Shown one piece after another: positions 10,284 to 19,283 of a stretch of 28,131 nt of DNA. The stretch comes from Chytridium lagenaria (Eukaryota > Chytridiomycota > Chytridiomycetes > Chytridiales > Chytridiaceae), in contig JAHLKC010000255.1 of the NCBI GenBank assembly GCA_025449115.1, positions 1-28,131 of the forward strand. Reading direction: 5' to 3'. Within the stretch, counting starts at the first letter, position 1. The number at the start of each line of letters is the position of its first letter. Made by a program: the position numbers and the translations under genes. A model generated the notes under the pieces. That model worked only from the letters and a program-made list of their open reading frames with translations. It did not search any database and was not told the DNA's origin.

Positions 10284-10922
10284 TAGAGTCGTTTTCAAGG
10301 AGATTGACAATGATGTCGTATGCTTATGGGAAAGTTGTCAACAGGATGGAGATGTGTTGCGGGTTGCTGTGTCCTTCCCCGCAGCCCTCAGTTGCTGGAT
10401 AGTTGACGAGACTTCCGCAGAGTATTCAAATTGCCTTTCTTTCATCTTCAAGTTCGTAAGTTTTTGTCTGATTGCGTTTCTGTTTGTCTTAGCCTTCTCT
10501 CATGGGTTTCAACAATCTTATCCCAAGTCGCCTTTGCCGTAGACTCATCCTGTATCAACGGTAGGATGATATCGTCAACTCTTGATTCAATTCTTGCTTT
10601 CGCTTTCATGTCTAGGTCTTCCTCTTCTGACCTAGTTTTTTTCTCGGCGTTTGTAGGCGTGTCAACGGGCATACAGCCCTTCTCAACGATCTTCCAAATG
10701 CGAGACTTCCAGATGTGGAACTGTGTGCCATCGAACATCACAGGTTTGTTGTCCTTTCCTTTTGTCGTCTTGTATCTCTCTCGTTTTCTTCTTATGCTGT
10801 TGTTTGCAACGTGGGCTGACTGCTTCTCTCTTGCTGTTCTCACACTCTTCTCTTCTTCTCTCCTCTTTTATCCTCAAATGGATCGTTCACTCCTTCTTCC
10901 AACCAGATGAAGTGCTACCACC
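10284..10922 (-). pseudogene. Copia element M: gag N-terminus and leader (right segment)
   Basis: Read from 10922 down, a leader with the primer-binding site (10908-10920) comes first, then gag. The clear gag frame gives KPVMFDGTQFHIWKSRIWKI, then DTPTNAEKKTRSEEEDLDMK, DDIILPLIQDESTAKATWDK and ETHERR. Against elements 1 and 2 a short segment (YRMIGYLKGKGL) is reduced and a frameshift follows near 10460. The segment ends at the D insertion at 10283. This is the N-terminal half of the capsid protein of M. Confidence 0.87.
10908..10920 (-). other. Primer-binding site of element M (candidate)
   Basis: On the minus strand TGGTAGCACTTCA lies two bases inside the M LTR end CCCTACA. It is the same 13-base sequence and the same spacing as in elements 1 and 2. 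Confidence 0.6.
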
Positions 10923-10929
10923 TGTAGGG
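10923..10929 (-). repeat. Terminal 7 bases of the element M LTR
   Basis: TGTAGGG on the plus strand is the reverse complement of the LTR end CCCTACA. It is joined to the M primer-binding site on its left and cut off from the rest of the LTR (16168-16579) by element 2. Confidence 0.8.
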
Positions 10930-11332
10930 TGTTGGGTTTATTCATCTTTCTATTTTGTTTTTCTCACCCACATTCGTTATTTTGTCTAAGTTATTTTTCC
11001 CCCGAACCTGTTTGTTTTACGCGTTATTTTAAGTTTTTGAGTTGATCAGTTTATTGAGCTCCTCATTCCATTTGAGGAAGCGTTAATCCCTTTAACCTTA
11101 TTATTTATGTTTTATTTATGATACGTAATTGGAGGGATTTACGGGTCATGAGTTCTGGTGTAAATCCCTACCCTCTACATGTATTGCGAAAAGTAGTTAA
11201 CATTAATATATGGAAGTTTCGTAGTAATTACCTCCCTGTCACCACTGGAGACTCCATCACGATTCTTTATAGTTTAAATCTATTTATTAATTCATTATAA
11301 TTTAATTACAATTGAGCCCCGTAACCCCTACA
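10930..11332 (+). repeat. 5' LTR of copia element 2
   Basis: Starts TGTTGGGTTTATTC and ends GTAACCCCTACA; 403 bp. It carries TA-rich and TATTTAT stretches in the first half. It is nearly identical to the 3' LTR at 15760-16162. Confidence 0.95.
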
Positions 11333-11334
11333 AG

Positions 11335-11347
11335 TGGTAGCACTTCA
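11335..11347 (+). other. Primer-binding site of element 2 (candidate)
   Basis: TGGTAGCACTTCA begins two bases after the LTR, identical to elements 1 and M. Eight bases match the complement of the initiator Met tRNA 3' end. Confidence 0.6.
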
Positions 11348-11449
11348 GTTGGTTGGAAGGAGGAGTGAATCGATCCATTTGAGGGCCGAAGAGTAAAAGA
11401 GAAAAGAGCATTCATCCCAAGAAAGAAAGCAAGCTGTCAACACGAGAAG

Positions 11450-12447
11450 ATGACGAAAGAGAATGACGACAAACCGGTGATGTTTGATGGGACACAGTTC
11501 CACATCTGGAAGTACCGCATGATCGGGTACTTGAAAGGCAAAGGCCTTTGGAAGATCGTCGAGAAGGGCTGGACGCCCTATGCAGTCGTTGACACGCCTA
11601 CAAATGCCGAAAAGAAGACTAGGTTAGAAGAAGAAGACCTGGACATGAAAGCAAAAGCAAGAATCGAATCAAGAGTTCACGACATCATCTTACCGTTGAT
11701 ACAGGATGAATCCACGGCAAAGGCAACGTGGGATAAAATAATCGAGACCTATGAAAGAAAGGCTCAGACGAACAGAACGCGATTAGACGCAAACTCACGA
11801 ACTTGAAGATGAAAGAAGAAGACGACTTAAAGACTTACATCGCAGAGGTCTCGTCAAACCATTCAGCAACTGAAGGCAGCGGGGAAGACACGGCAACCCC
11901 GCAACACATCTCCATCCTCTTGACGACCCTCCCTGAAGCATACGACATCATCGTCAACCTTCTCGAGAACGAACCTAAAGCCGAGGCTGACTATGCCTAT
12001 GTCGTTGGAAAGCTGTTAGACCATGAAACGAAACTGAAAGAGAGAAAGAAAGAAAATGAAGAGAATGAAGGCGCTCAGGCTCACACTGCAGGACGCTACA
12101 ACAATCAACAACAAAGACACCGCGGCGGCGAGGACCGAGAATGCTACAATTGCGGAAAGAAAGGTCACTTAGCAAGAGACTGCTGGAGCGCGAGAAGAAA
12201 TAACGACAACAGAAATGAAAGAGACAACGAACCTCAAGCTCAACCTGCGGCTGCAGGAAGAGGGTTTTTCCGAGGAAGAGGTCGCGGTGGTTTCCGTGGT
12301 CGAGGAGGACGCGGAAGAGGAGGTCGAGGCCGAGGTGGTTGGAATCGTGGACCTAATGCAAACTGGCAAACCAAAACAACAATCAGAACATCAACAACGG
12401 AGGAAATCCTGTGGTATTCGTTGCAGCAGTACCTACCGTCAACATGA
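11450..12447 (+). CDS. gag: Copia element 2 Gag (capsid/nucleocapsid)
   Basis: Gag starts at MTKENDDKPVMFDGTQFHIW, 117 bases after the LTR. The N-terminal part runs to about 11795, where a one-base loss shifts the frame. The C-terminal part continues at 11803 with TLPEAYDIIVNLLENEPKAE, the CCHC zinc knuckle CYNCGKKGHLARDC and a Gly/Arg-rich tail of repeated GRGRGG units (12258-12340). The frame shifts again near 12360 before protease. Gag forms the particle that carries the element RNA, and the knuckle and Arg/Gly tail bind RNA. With two single-base frame changes this copy would not give a full Gag unless they are sequencing errors. Confidence 0.9.
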
Positions 12448-12917
12448 GCTCGGAAGGCGGTCCCGCAGACTAGAGACACCAAGATGGATGTTAGACTCTG
12501 GAGCCACTCACCACATGACGTTCCAGCGCAACATCCTGTCAAACTACCGCTCCATCCAGTGCAACATCAGCACTGCCGACAACAATAGCAATCTTGAATC
12601 CCGTGGAGTTGGTGACTGTGAAGTGAAGATTAGAAACGGTGAAAGAACAGGAACGTTAATACTCAAGAACGTCTTATACGTACCAAACATCGGACGGAAC
12701 CTGATCTCGCTTGGGATGGCGAGAAAGAAGGATCTTGACATTTCCCGAAGGACGACGGATACGACCTTAAACCAAAGAAAGAACCGTCAGCACAAGCACT
12801 TGCAACGTTACCTACAGCAGCAAAGAGAATCTCATTTACCTTGATCAAGTCATCGAATTCAAGCCAAGCACCGCCTCAGCAAAGGCCGAGAAGTCTCTGA
12901 CACCGCACCAGTGGCAC
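12448..12917 (+). pseudogene. Copia element 2 aspartic protease and linker, frameshifted
   Basis: After a frame change the protease reads WMLDSGATHHMTFQRNIL from about 12484, with the DSG active site of retropepsins at 12494-12502. It continues as VLYVPNIGRNLISLGMARKK. A one-base loss near 12740 (CATTTCCCG) shifts the frame through the linker to integrase, which reopens at 12918. The region is otherwise complete and close to element 1. The product would cleave the polyprotein in the particle. Confidence 0.85.
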
Positions 12918-14612
12918 TTGCGGATGGGTCATCTAGGAAAGAAGGGAGTGAAGAAGTTAATGAAGGTGGCAAAGGGGGTCAAGATGACGAATGAAGAAGA
13001 CACTTACCTGTGTGAGGGTTGTGTTGATGGGAAAATGACAAGGACATCATTTCCTGACAAACCCGACGAGTTGAAAGCCAAGGACCCTCTCGAGAAAGTC
13101 CACGTCGATATCGTTGGACCTATGAAGACCGCGTCAAATGGCGGCGCACGTTACTTCCTCACCATCGTCGACAGCGCGACAAACTACGTTACCGTTTACC
13201 TGTGCAAGAAGAAGAATGAGTCATTCAAGTACATCAAAAGTTTTAAAGAAGAAGCCGAGAAGAAAATCAAAAGGAAGCTCATTGAAATCGTAGCAGACAA
13301 CGGCGGCGAATTCAACAACAAACTAATGAAGGATTGGTGCTTAGAGCATGGGATTCGACTTACGTTCACCATGCCTTACACACCGCAACAGAACGGTGTT
13401 GCCGAACGGATGAACAGGACCTTGAACGAGAGGTCTAAAAGCATGTTAAGTTCTTCAAAACTCGAAACGCGTTTTTGGGGTGAAGCCGTGATGGCTGCAG
13501 CTTACCTCATTAACCGATCACCAACCCGAACGAACGAACAAGATGCAACGCCACTTGAGAGATTCGCTGGAGTGAAACCTGACTTGTCGAGACTTCGTGG
13601 TTGGGGTTGCCTGGCACTTGTCTTGATACCCAAGCAGCAAAGAAAGAAGGGAGACTTTAACGCACGACGGTGTGCTCTCGTTGGGTATGAGCCGCTGGGC
13701 TATCGCCTTTGGGATCTACAATCGAATAAGTTGGTTAGAAGCAAGTCAGTGATTTTTAACGAGGGAGTAATGGCGGCGGAAGCAGAGAAGGGTGAATCAA
13801 AGTTTGAAGGGGAGGTTCAAGAATGGAAAAACGACCTAGACTTACCGGATTACTCTACAGACTCGTCAAGCTCTGGTGGAAGTGAACTTGATACGGCGGT
13901 AAACGACGAAGACTCTGAAGATGAAGAAGATGATAATGTTAGTTATCATACACCCGATCGTGACGACGATGAAGATGAAGAAAGAGAGGAACCTCACTCA
14001 CCTACGGTTCGTCGATCTGGTGGAAGAAGAGTTCCAAACTTCCGTGAAGACCTGGATGAGCCATACGAAACATCCCTTCGAAGGTCATCACGGAACAAGA
14101 AGAAGCCTGGAGAGTTTTGGACGGTTAGACCATCAGCAAACACGGCATCGTTAGAAGATGACGACGAACCAAAGACCTACCAGGAAGCGATGGGTAGGAA
14201 GGAAAAGGACGAGTGGAGGAAAGCGATGGAGGAAGAAATGAAAAGTTTAGTAGAGATGGGAACGTGGAGGTTGGTTCCCCGACCTAAAGGGAGAAAGATT
14301 ATTAAATCAGGATGGGTGTACAAAACAAAGCGAGATGAGTTGGGAAATCTCGATAAACGAAAAGCGAGATTTGTTGCTAAAGGTTACTCGCAGAAACAAG
14401 GAATCGACTATGACGAGAAATTTGCACCCGTCATCAAGCAAGCAACGTTGAGAGTGATGCTTGCGGTCGCTTGCCAAGAAAACATAGAGATTCGACAATA
14501 CGACGTCAAGACCGCGTTCTTGAATGGAAGTTGGAAGATCATGAGATATATATTGAACAGCCTGAAGGATTCGTCGTTGAAGGGAAGGAAGACTGGGTGT
14601 GCCTGTGCATGA
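12918..14612 (+). CDS. pol: Copia element 2 integrase, hinge and RT N-terminus
   Basis: This is the longest open frame of the window, 564 codons. In order: an integrase zinc-binding region (HLGKKGVKKLM to CEGCVDGKM); the catalytic core with DIVGPMKT, then ADNGGEFNNKLMKDW and NGVAERMNRTLNERSKSML (the D,D(35)E fold that inserts element DNA); the copia GYEPLGYRLWDL region; an acidic hinge near residues 310-380; and RT starting at EAMGRKEKDEWRKAMEEEMK, through WVYKTKRDELGNLDKRKARF and EIRQYDVKTAFLNG. A one-base deletion after TTGAATGG near 14527 shifts the frame, so the last 30 residues are out of register. RT continues in the next frame. Confidence 0.92.
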   Translation: MRMGHLGKKGVKKLMKVAKGVKMTNEEDTYLCEGCVDGKMTRTSFPDKPDELKAKDPLEKVHVDIVGPMKTASNGGARYFLTIVDSATNYVTVYLCKKKNESFKYIKSFKEEAEKKIKRKLIEIVADNGGEFNNKLMKDWCLEHGIRLTFTMPYTPQQNGVAERMNRTLNERSKSMLSSSKLETRFWGEAVMAAAYLINRSPTRTNEQDATPLERFAGVKPDLSRLRGWGCLALVLIPKQQRKKGDFNARRCALVGYEPLGYRLWDLQSNKLVRSKSVIFNEGVMAAEAEKGESKFEGEVQEWKNDLDLPDYSTDSSSSGGSELDTAVNDEDSEDEEDDNVSYHTPDRDDDEDEEREEPHSPTVRRSGGRRVPNFREDLDEPYETSLRRSSRNKKKPGEFWTVRPSANTASLEDDDEPKTYQEAMGRKEKDEWRKAMEEEMKSLVEMGTWRLVPRPKGRKIIKSGWVYKTKRDELGNLDKRKARFVAKGYSQKQGIDYDEKFAPVIKQATLRVMLAVACQENIEIRQYDVKTAFLNGSWKIMRYILNSLKDSSLKGRKTGCACA

Positions 14613-15729
14613 AGAGCCTCTACGGACTCGTTCAAGCACCAATGTGTTTCAACACCGACTTGAACACGTTCCAAGTCGACGAGGAGAAGTTTACTAGTCA
14701 GCGGCGGATCCGTGTCTTTATTACAAGCGAAACGGCAGGACCTCACCTTGAAGGGGTCTACGTCGATGATATCATAGAAGCGTCGACGAGCAAGGAGGAA
14801 TTAGATCGATCAGAAAAACGATTCATGAGACGTTACCGAGGTACAAGAGCTCCAAGTTTTCGATACGTCCTGGGGTGGCAATGTCGCTATGATCGTGTAA
14901 AAGGGAAGATTGTGGTGTTCCAGCAGAGATACATCGAAACGATGGGTCAAAAGCTGGAATTACCGAAAACTCTTTTACACTATACTCCAATGGACGCTGT
15001 GAAGAAACTCCTGAAGAACATGGAAGGGGAGATAATGAAAACGAACGAGAAGAATCAAGGATATCGACAGTACACTGGATCCTTAATGCATGCGATGATT
15101 GGAACTCGACCTGATATAGCATTCGCGCTTGGAATGAGCGCTAGGTTTCAAGAGAACCCTTACCCAGCGCATTGGGATGCGCTTTACCGAACTTGTGGAT
15201 ACTTACAGCAAACGAAGCAATTGGGAATTCAGTATACTAGAAAGGACAAGCTGGAATTGGTGGATATGCAGACGCCGACATGGGAACGGATCCAGACGAC
15301 ATGAAGTCAACAAGTGGTTTTGTGATCACGTTGAACGGGGGAGCTGTGGTGTGGGGAACGAAGAAACAAGCAACGACGGCTCAGTCTACCGCAGAAGCTG
15401 AATATGTTTCACTTAGTGAAGCATCGTCACATATGATATGGGTTAGCCAACTTCTGGGGGAGTTGGGTTATACGTTTAATGACCCTCCGGTGATTTACGG
15501 CGACAACACGACAGCAAATTCCCTCGCCAGCACGCCGATAATATCGCAAAGTTCGCGACACGTGGATAGAAGGTTCCACGTCATACGAGATAGGGTTAAC
15601 GCGAAGAAAATACGCGTGGAGTACCTTAACACAAAAGAGCAACCTGCAGACTTGTTTACGAAAGCTTTGCCTCGAACGAAGTTTGAAGAATTACGAGCAA
15701 AGTTTGGGATGGTTAAAGTGGTTGATTAA
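14528..15729 (+). CDS. pol: Copia element 2 RT (catalytic part) and RNase H
   Basis: After the shift near 14527, RT continues as EDHEIYIEQPEGFVVEGKED and SLYGLVQAPMCFNTDLNTFQ. It reaches the catalytic GVYVDDIIEAS, with YVDD intact at 14759-14770, then FRYVLGWQCRYDRVKGK and MIGTRPDIAFALGMSARFQE. A frame change near 15265 leads into RNase H (from 15280) with SGFVITLNGGAVVWGTKKQ, TAEAEYVSLSEA, GDNTTANSLA and the terminal QPADLFTKALPRTKFEELRA, ending at TAA 15727-15729. Relative to element 1 the active site is preserved. Only two frame changes separate it from a continuous pol, so it is a plausible recently active element. Confidence 0.9.
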
Positions 15730-15748
15730 ACTGCAAGGTTAGAAAGCT

Positions 15749-15759
15749 GAGGGGGAGAA
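15749..15759 (+). other. Polypurine tract of element 2
   Basis: GAGGGGGAGAA directly precedes the 3' LTR, 19 bases after the RNase H stop. Confidence 0.87.
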
Positions 15760-16162
15760 TGTTGGGTTTATTCATCTTTCTATTTTGTTTTTCTCACCCA
15801 CATTCGTTATTTTGTCTAAGTTATTTTTCCCCCGAACCTGTTTGTTTACGCGTTATTTTAAGTTTTGAGTTGATCAGTTTATTGAGCTCCTCATTCCATT
15901 TGAGGAAGCGTTAATCCCTTTAACCTTATTACTTTATGTTTTATTTATGATACGTAATTGGAGGGATTTACGGGTCATGAGTTCTGGTGTAAATCCCCAC
16001 CCTCTACATGTATTGCGAAAAGTAGTTAACATTAATATATGGAAGTTTCGTAGTAATTACCTCCCTGTCACCACTGGAGACTCCATCACGATTCTTTATA
16101 GTTTTAAATCTATTTATTAATTCATTATAATTTAATTACAATTGAGCCCCGTAACCCCTACA
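15760..16162 (+). repeat. 3' LTR of copia element 2
   Basis: 403 bp, TGTTGGG...CCCCTACA, nearly identical to the 5' LTR. It is followed by the second TAGGG target duplication. Confidence 0.95.
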
Positions 16163-16579
16163 TAGGGTTAACAGGGCTCTAGTAACTAAACGGAATAACT
16201 AATAACCTGAATAATAACGAATGTACACTGGTGACAAGGTCTCCAGAAGTGATTACTGAGAAATACTGATGACAACTAACTTCTTTATTAAACGCTTCCA
16301 AAACACTACAGGTAAATATGAGGGTGGCACTCCAAGCTAACACAGTCTCATGACCTGTTCATCCCTCATTGTCACAAACAAACATGTAAGTAACTTAATC
16401 AAATCACGCGTGGGGATTCACGTGCAAAGATTAACGCTGGACACAAATGGTATGAGCAGCCAAAACGAATAATAAATTCAAACTCAGAAGTTCAGGCAGG
16501 CAACAGCGCAGGGGCATAAATGAACTTAGTAAAATAAGTATGCGGGTAAGTAAAACAACTAGAAAGATGAAACCCAACA
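16163..16579 (-). repeat. 5' LTR of copia element M (main part, split by element 2)
   Basis: On the minus strand this starts at 16579 with TGTTGGGTTTCATCTTTCTA, which aligns to the LTR starts of elements 1 and 2 (TGTTGGGTTTATTCATC). It ends GAGCCCTGTTAACCC, and the last bases CCCTACA are at 10929-10923 on the other side of element 2. The first five bases, TAGGG, are the target duplication. Total LTR length is about 419 bp. The middle has diverged strongly from the other LTRs. Confidence 0.85.
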
Positions 16580-16712
16580 ATGTGTTCGTCAAACTCAACA
16601 ACAGTAGTGCCCTTAAACATTGGCAGACAAAGAATGGAAGAGTTAGTTAAATAAAGAGAAGTGGTAGTAGACATGGTGATGTACCGGACTTTAGGTAGTT
16701 TTGTGTCAGAGT

Positions 16713-17035
16713 GGGAACGTTAGTGTAAGTGAGGAGAGGAGTAAAATAGTTGTGAAAATCTTGGATTGAACAAGAAGATCACCTGGCTGTATTTATAGGC
16801 AACAGTGTGCTGTTTGTGCTTAAACAGGAAGTCTCGTTGAAAGGGGAACTGTGCAGGTTCTTTCCTTCTAAGGTCATTTTATCTCCTTCATGTGAAGAGA
16901 ATATCAAACCTTTAAGTAACAATATTTTACGGTGAAAAAAAGTTTGTGTAACCAGAAATTTCTGATTTTTGCTAAGTACTTTAACTACGATTTTCATGCA
17001 CATAATATGATCTCCTCACTTACAATAACATACCC
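16713..17035. mobile_element. MITE-like segment with 25-bp inverted ends
   Basis: The left end GGGAACGTTAGTGTAAGTGAGGAGA is matched by the inverted right end, which reads GGGTATGTTATTGTAAGTGAGGAGA when reverse complemented (22 of 25 identical). The 323-bp segment has no coding region. It has a TATTTATAGG box near 16789. No clear target duplication is seen, so the boundaries are uncertain. A TG...CA solo LTR (16724-17024) is an alternative reading but lacks a flanking direct repeat. Confidence 0.45.
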
Positions 17036-17279
17036 TTGCAAAACCACATCCCTTAGTTTGGTGGATATCACCAAGGTTGATGATAATTTGCAACAATAGT
17101 TATTGTAAGCTGGGTCCAAATCATACTATGTGATATAGTTATAATAGCAAAGTTGATAGCGTGTCTTTAAAAAACTTCCGCCAAATGGCGTGAAAATTTT
17201 TATCTAACCAAATCAATAAACATTTCATGACGACTTCAGTAAAGCAGTTTATTAAATTGGTTGCGTATGAACAGGATTT
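17036..17279. other. No gene seen; AT-rich spacer with small hairpins
   Basis: There is no open frame of note. Two short hairpins are visible: TTGGTG-GATAT-CACCAA near 17059 and CGCC-AAAT-GGCG near 17181. The right boundary is the copia integrase fragment. Confidence 0.4.
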
Positions 17280-17453
17280 AACAACTGAGGTAGCAAGGGG
17301 GGTAACATAACTGATGAAGATGACACTCATCTCTGTGAAGGGTGTGCTGATGGAAAATGACAGGGATATCATTTTCTGACAAGCAGGACATATTGAAAGC
17401 CAAAGACCCACTTGAGAAGATCCACGTTGATATTGTTGGGCCTATGAAAACTG
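17280..17453 (+). pseudogene. Orphan copia integrase fragment
   Basis: A short piece of copia integrase with one frame shift near 17353. It reads a degraded THLCEGCADG zinc region, then MTGISFSDKQDILKAKDPLE and KIHVDIVGPMKT, which contains the first catalytic Asp. The wording is nearest to M (NISDEEDTH against NITDEDDTH), but it keeps the Cys pair M has lost, so it derives from another copy. No LTR or other domain accompanies it. It breaks off exactly where LINE-type sequence begins. Confidence 0.75.
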
Positions 17454-17460
17454 TAGCCGT

Positions 17461-17646
17461 GACAGCAACCAAGAAATTGCAAACTACTGCCCCATCTCTC
17501 TTATCTCTGTCATCTGCCAAGCTTTTGAAATTGTCATCCGCCCAGTAATATCCGCACGCATCACCCCTGCACTAAACTGTGTCCAGTACGGCTTCTGACC
17601 CGGCCGCTCATGCTTGGATCAGGTCACCACCACGGCGCTAAAAGTA
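17461..17646 (+). pseudogene. Non-LTR (LINE-type) reverse transcriptase fragment
   Basis: One frame reads NQEIANYCPISLISVICQAF, then VQYGF, a stop, PGRSCLDQVTT. This is the RT block of non-LTR retrotransposons, normally NYRPISLLPV...KxFE...QFGFRxGRSTxDQ, which includes the first conserved fingers/palm region. A TGA replaces the residue after QYGF and the frame ends at TGA 17644-17646. No endonuclease, remaining RT or poly-A tail is visible, so this is a small relic or an exapted piece. Confidence 0.7.
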
Positions 17647-18026
17647 TGATGGAAGAGTCCGGCAGCCAAAACTGAGCCAGGTAACCACTAATAAGAGAGG
17701 AATCCATGGCAGCCAAGCTGGTCTCGGAGAGTTTGTCCACGTTACCGTCAAAGTCCGTATATGATGTGACAGCGGAGGAAGCAGAAGGGGAAGAAGAAAC
17801 TGGGTCTAAAGGGGACGGAATGAGGGAGGAAAATGAGACATGACTTCACCAAGACATGTAGACTAAGTCAGGGATTGGCCCGCTAAACGAGAGCTACTAC
17901 GAGGAGGATCATTTGGGTGAGAGTCAAAAATGCTGGAGGCACGAGAGAAAACATGGTCAGGGGAGGGGTTATATCCCATAGTATAAAACCGACGACAAGT
18001 AATAAAAAAACGATGTTTATAAGGCG
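17647..18026 (+). other. Unassigned spacer with a 45-residue open frame
   Basis: The only frame of note is ATG 17706 to TGA 17843, 45 residues starting MAAKLVSESLSTLPSK with an acidic centre (EEAEGEEE). I do not recognise it and no partner exon was found. It could be a fragment of the element that supplied the LINE piece. Confidence 0.2.
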
Positions 18027-18215
18027 TGTACGGCCGTATACGGTCGGATACGGAGTTTATTCATGCTGACGCAATCCTGGTTTGTCGACGAATAAAATAC
18101 TGTCGGGTACGGCAGTTCGGTGCTAATACTAAGATACAAAATTTGTTCGTTGTTTGTGGTGCGACTGTTTTCTGGCATCAGCTGGCCGTAAGGGGTGGTA
18201 CGGTGGTATGACGAT
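18027..18215. repeat. TACGG-rich segment
   Basis: GTACGGCCGTATACGG, GGATACGG, GGGTACGGCAG and GGTACGGTGG cluster here, separated by ordinary sequence. It is the leftmost patch of the TACGG-type motif that recurs to 27350. Confidence 0.5.
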
Positions 18216-18483
18216 TTTACTAATTTAATATTTCTCAATGATCAATTTGCGTTCGCTGTAACCACCCTCCATATACTAAGAGCAACCAGTGACAAATGCA
18301 TGCATCCCTTCGCCCTTTTATGCACCTGTCTATCATTAAATACATTCACTATACAGTAATGTATTATTTGGTATTTTTATCAATCCATCCAAACAATTAA
18401 GCATTTATTGCCCAACATTTGAATATTAATATACTTTTTATTTACCATATCAGAAGCAATGACTCCGCTTCAAGAATGGTATC
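18216..18483. other. AT-rich spacer, nothing recognised
   Basis: No open frame or repeat can be supported here. The base composition is clearly more AT-rich than the copia nest. Confidence 0.4.
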
Positions 18484-18720
18484 TCACTCATCATGAACTG
18501 TATTACTATGTTTTATTTCTTTAATTGGATTATTTGAATGAGTTCGATGTTGTATTGTTAAACGAAATATCAAATGATAATGTACATCTATTGAATATGG
18601 AAACTTAGCTTCGTTAATACCAGAACATGCTGCAATAGAGGATTCAATATCTTTCGGAAGCCATATATTGTTGCTGACTCCGACTCCAATTTGACTTGTG
18701 AAAAATTTGACAGTATCCAA
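18484..18720 (-). CDS. Hypothetical AT-rich reading frame, unknown
   Basis: A 78-codon frame starts MDTVKFFTSQIGVGVSNNIW and ends at TGA 18484. It has ordinary globular composition (mixed hydrophobic, Asn and His residues) and AT-rich codons unlike its neighbours. The frame is open a little further upstream into the 135-bp repeat, so the true start may be an intron junction there. I do not recognise the family. It may be one exon of a larger gene, a transposon remnant, or a chance frame in AT-rich DNA. Confidence 0.3.
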   Translation of the reverse strand: MDTVKFFTSQIGVGVSNNIWLPKDIESSIAACSGINEAKFPYSIDVHYHLIFRLTIQHRTHSNNPIKEIKHSNTVHDE

Positions 18721-18724
18721 TAAA

Positions 18725-19110
18725 ACTCTTACGGCGAGAAGTAATGGTTGACCGTCGTTTACGCCTACATACTACTGGTATCCGCGGCACACCATTAGTG
18801 ACGTCCGCCTACGGCTGCATAATTATAATCACTGGTCCTTTTCACCAGTAACCAATATAATTCTTACGGCGAGAAGTAATGGTTGACCGTCGTTTACGCC
18901 TACATACTACTGGTATCGCGGCACACCATTAGTGACGTCCGCGTACGGCTGCATAATTATAATTACACTGGTCCTTTTCACAGTAACCAATATAATTCTT
19001 ACGGCGAGAAGTAATGGTTGACCGTCGTTTACGCCTACATACTGCTGTTATCGCGGTACACCATGGGTGACGTCCGCGTACGGCTGCATAATTGTAATTA
19101 CACTGGTCCT
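18725..19110. repeat. 135-bp tandem repeat, three copies
   Basis: The unit starts TCTTACGGCGAGAAGTAATG, continues with CGTCGTTTACGCCTACATAC and GCGGCACACCATTAGTGACG, and contains one TACGGCTGCA. Copies begin near 18725, 18860 and 18995, so the period is 135 bp with few differences. A fourth, diverged copy lies at 19284-19505. Confidence 0.9.
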
Positions 19111-19154
19111 ATGTGATGGTTAGAGACATTTTAGTATATTACTAATTTTACAGA

Positions 19155-19261
19155 ATTTGTCTTGGAGTTCGACGTGGCCGTTGTCTTATTACGAAGGACG
19201 CTCAGGTGAGCTGCTCAGATGAACTGTATTCCGTAGAAGAAAAACGGGACTCTCCCAAATG
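19155..19261 (-). pseudogene. Partial copy of the gene B 3' end
   Basis: This segment matches the last exon of gene B at 19547-19640, including CTTGGA, TTCGACGTGG, GGACGCTCAGGTGA and GAACTGTATTCCGTAGA. An 11-bp insertion (GAGCTGCTCAG region) and point changes disrupt the Arg/Ser reading. It sits next to a repeat copy just as the parent does, so gene end and repeat were duplicated together. Confidence 0.75.
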
Positions 19262-19283
19262 TTTTAACAGCGAACATGGACTC

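Larger units (their letters stand above)
10930..16162 (+). mobile_element. Copia element 2, full length and nearly intact
   Basis: A 5233-bp Ty1/copia retrotransposon with two 403-bp LTRs flanked by a perfect 5-bp target duplication TAGGG (10925-10929 and 16163-16167). Internal order is PBS, gag, protease, integrase, RT, RNase H, PPT. The two LTRs differ only by a few homopolymer-length changes and about one substitution (TCCCTACC against TCCCCACC), which points to recent insertion. It landed inside the terminal seven bases of the element M 5' LTR, in the opposite orientation. Coding is interrupted by only about five single-base frame changes. Confidence 0.96.

Noticed and set aside
16724..17024. 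Solo LTR (TG...CA) instead of a MITE
   Set aside because: There is no 5-bp flanking duplication, and the inverted repeat extends beyond the TG/CA ends.
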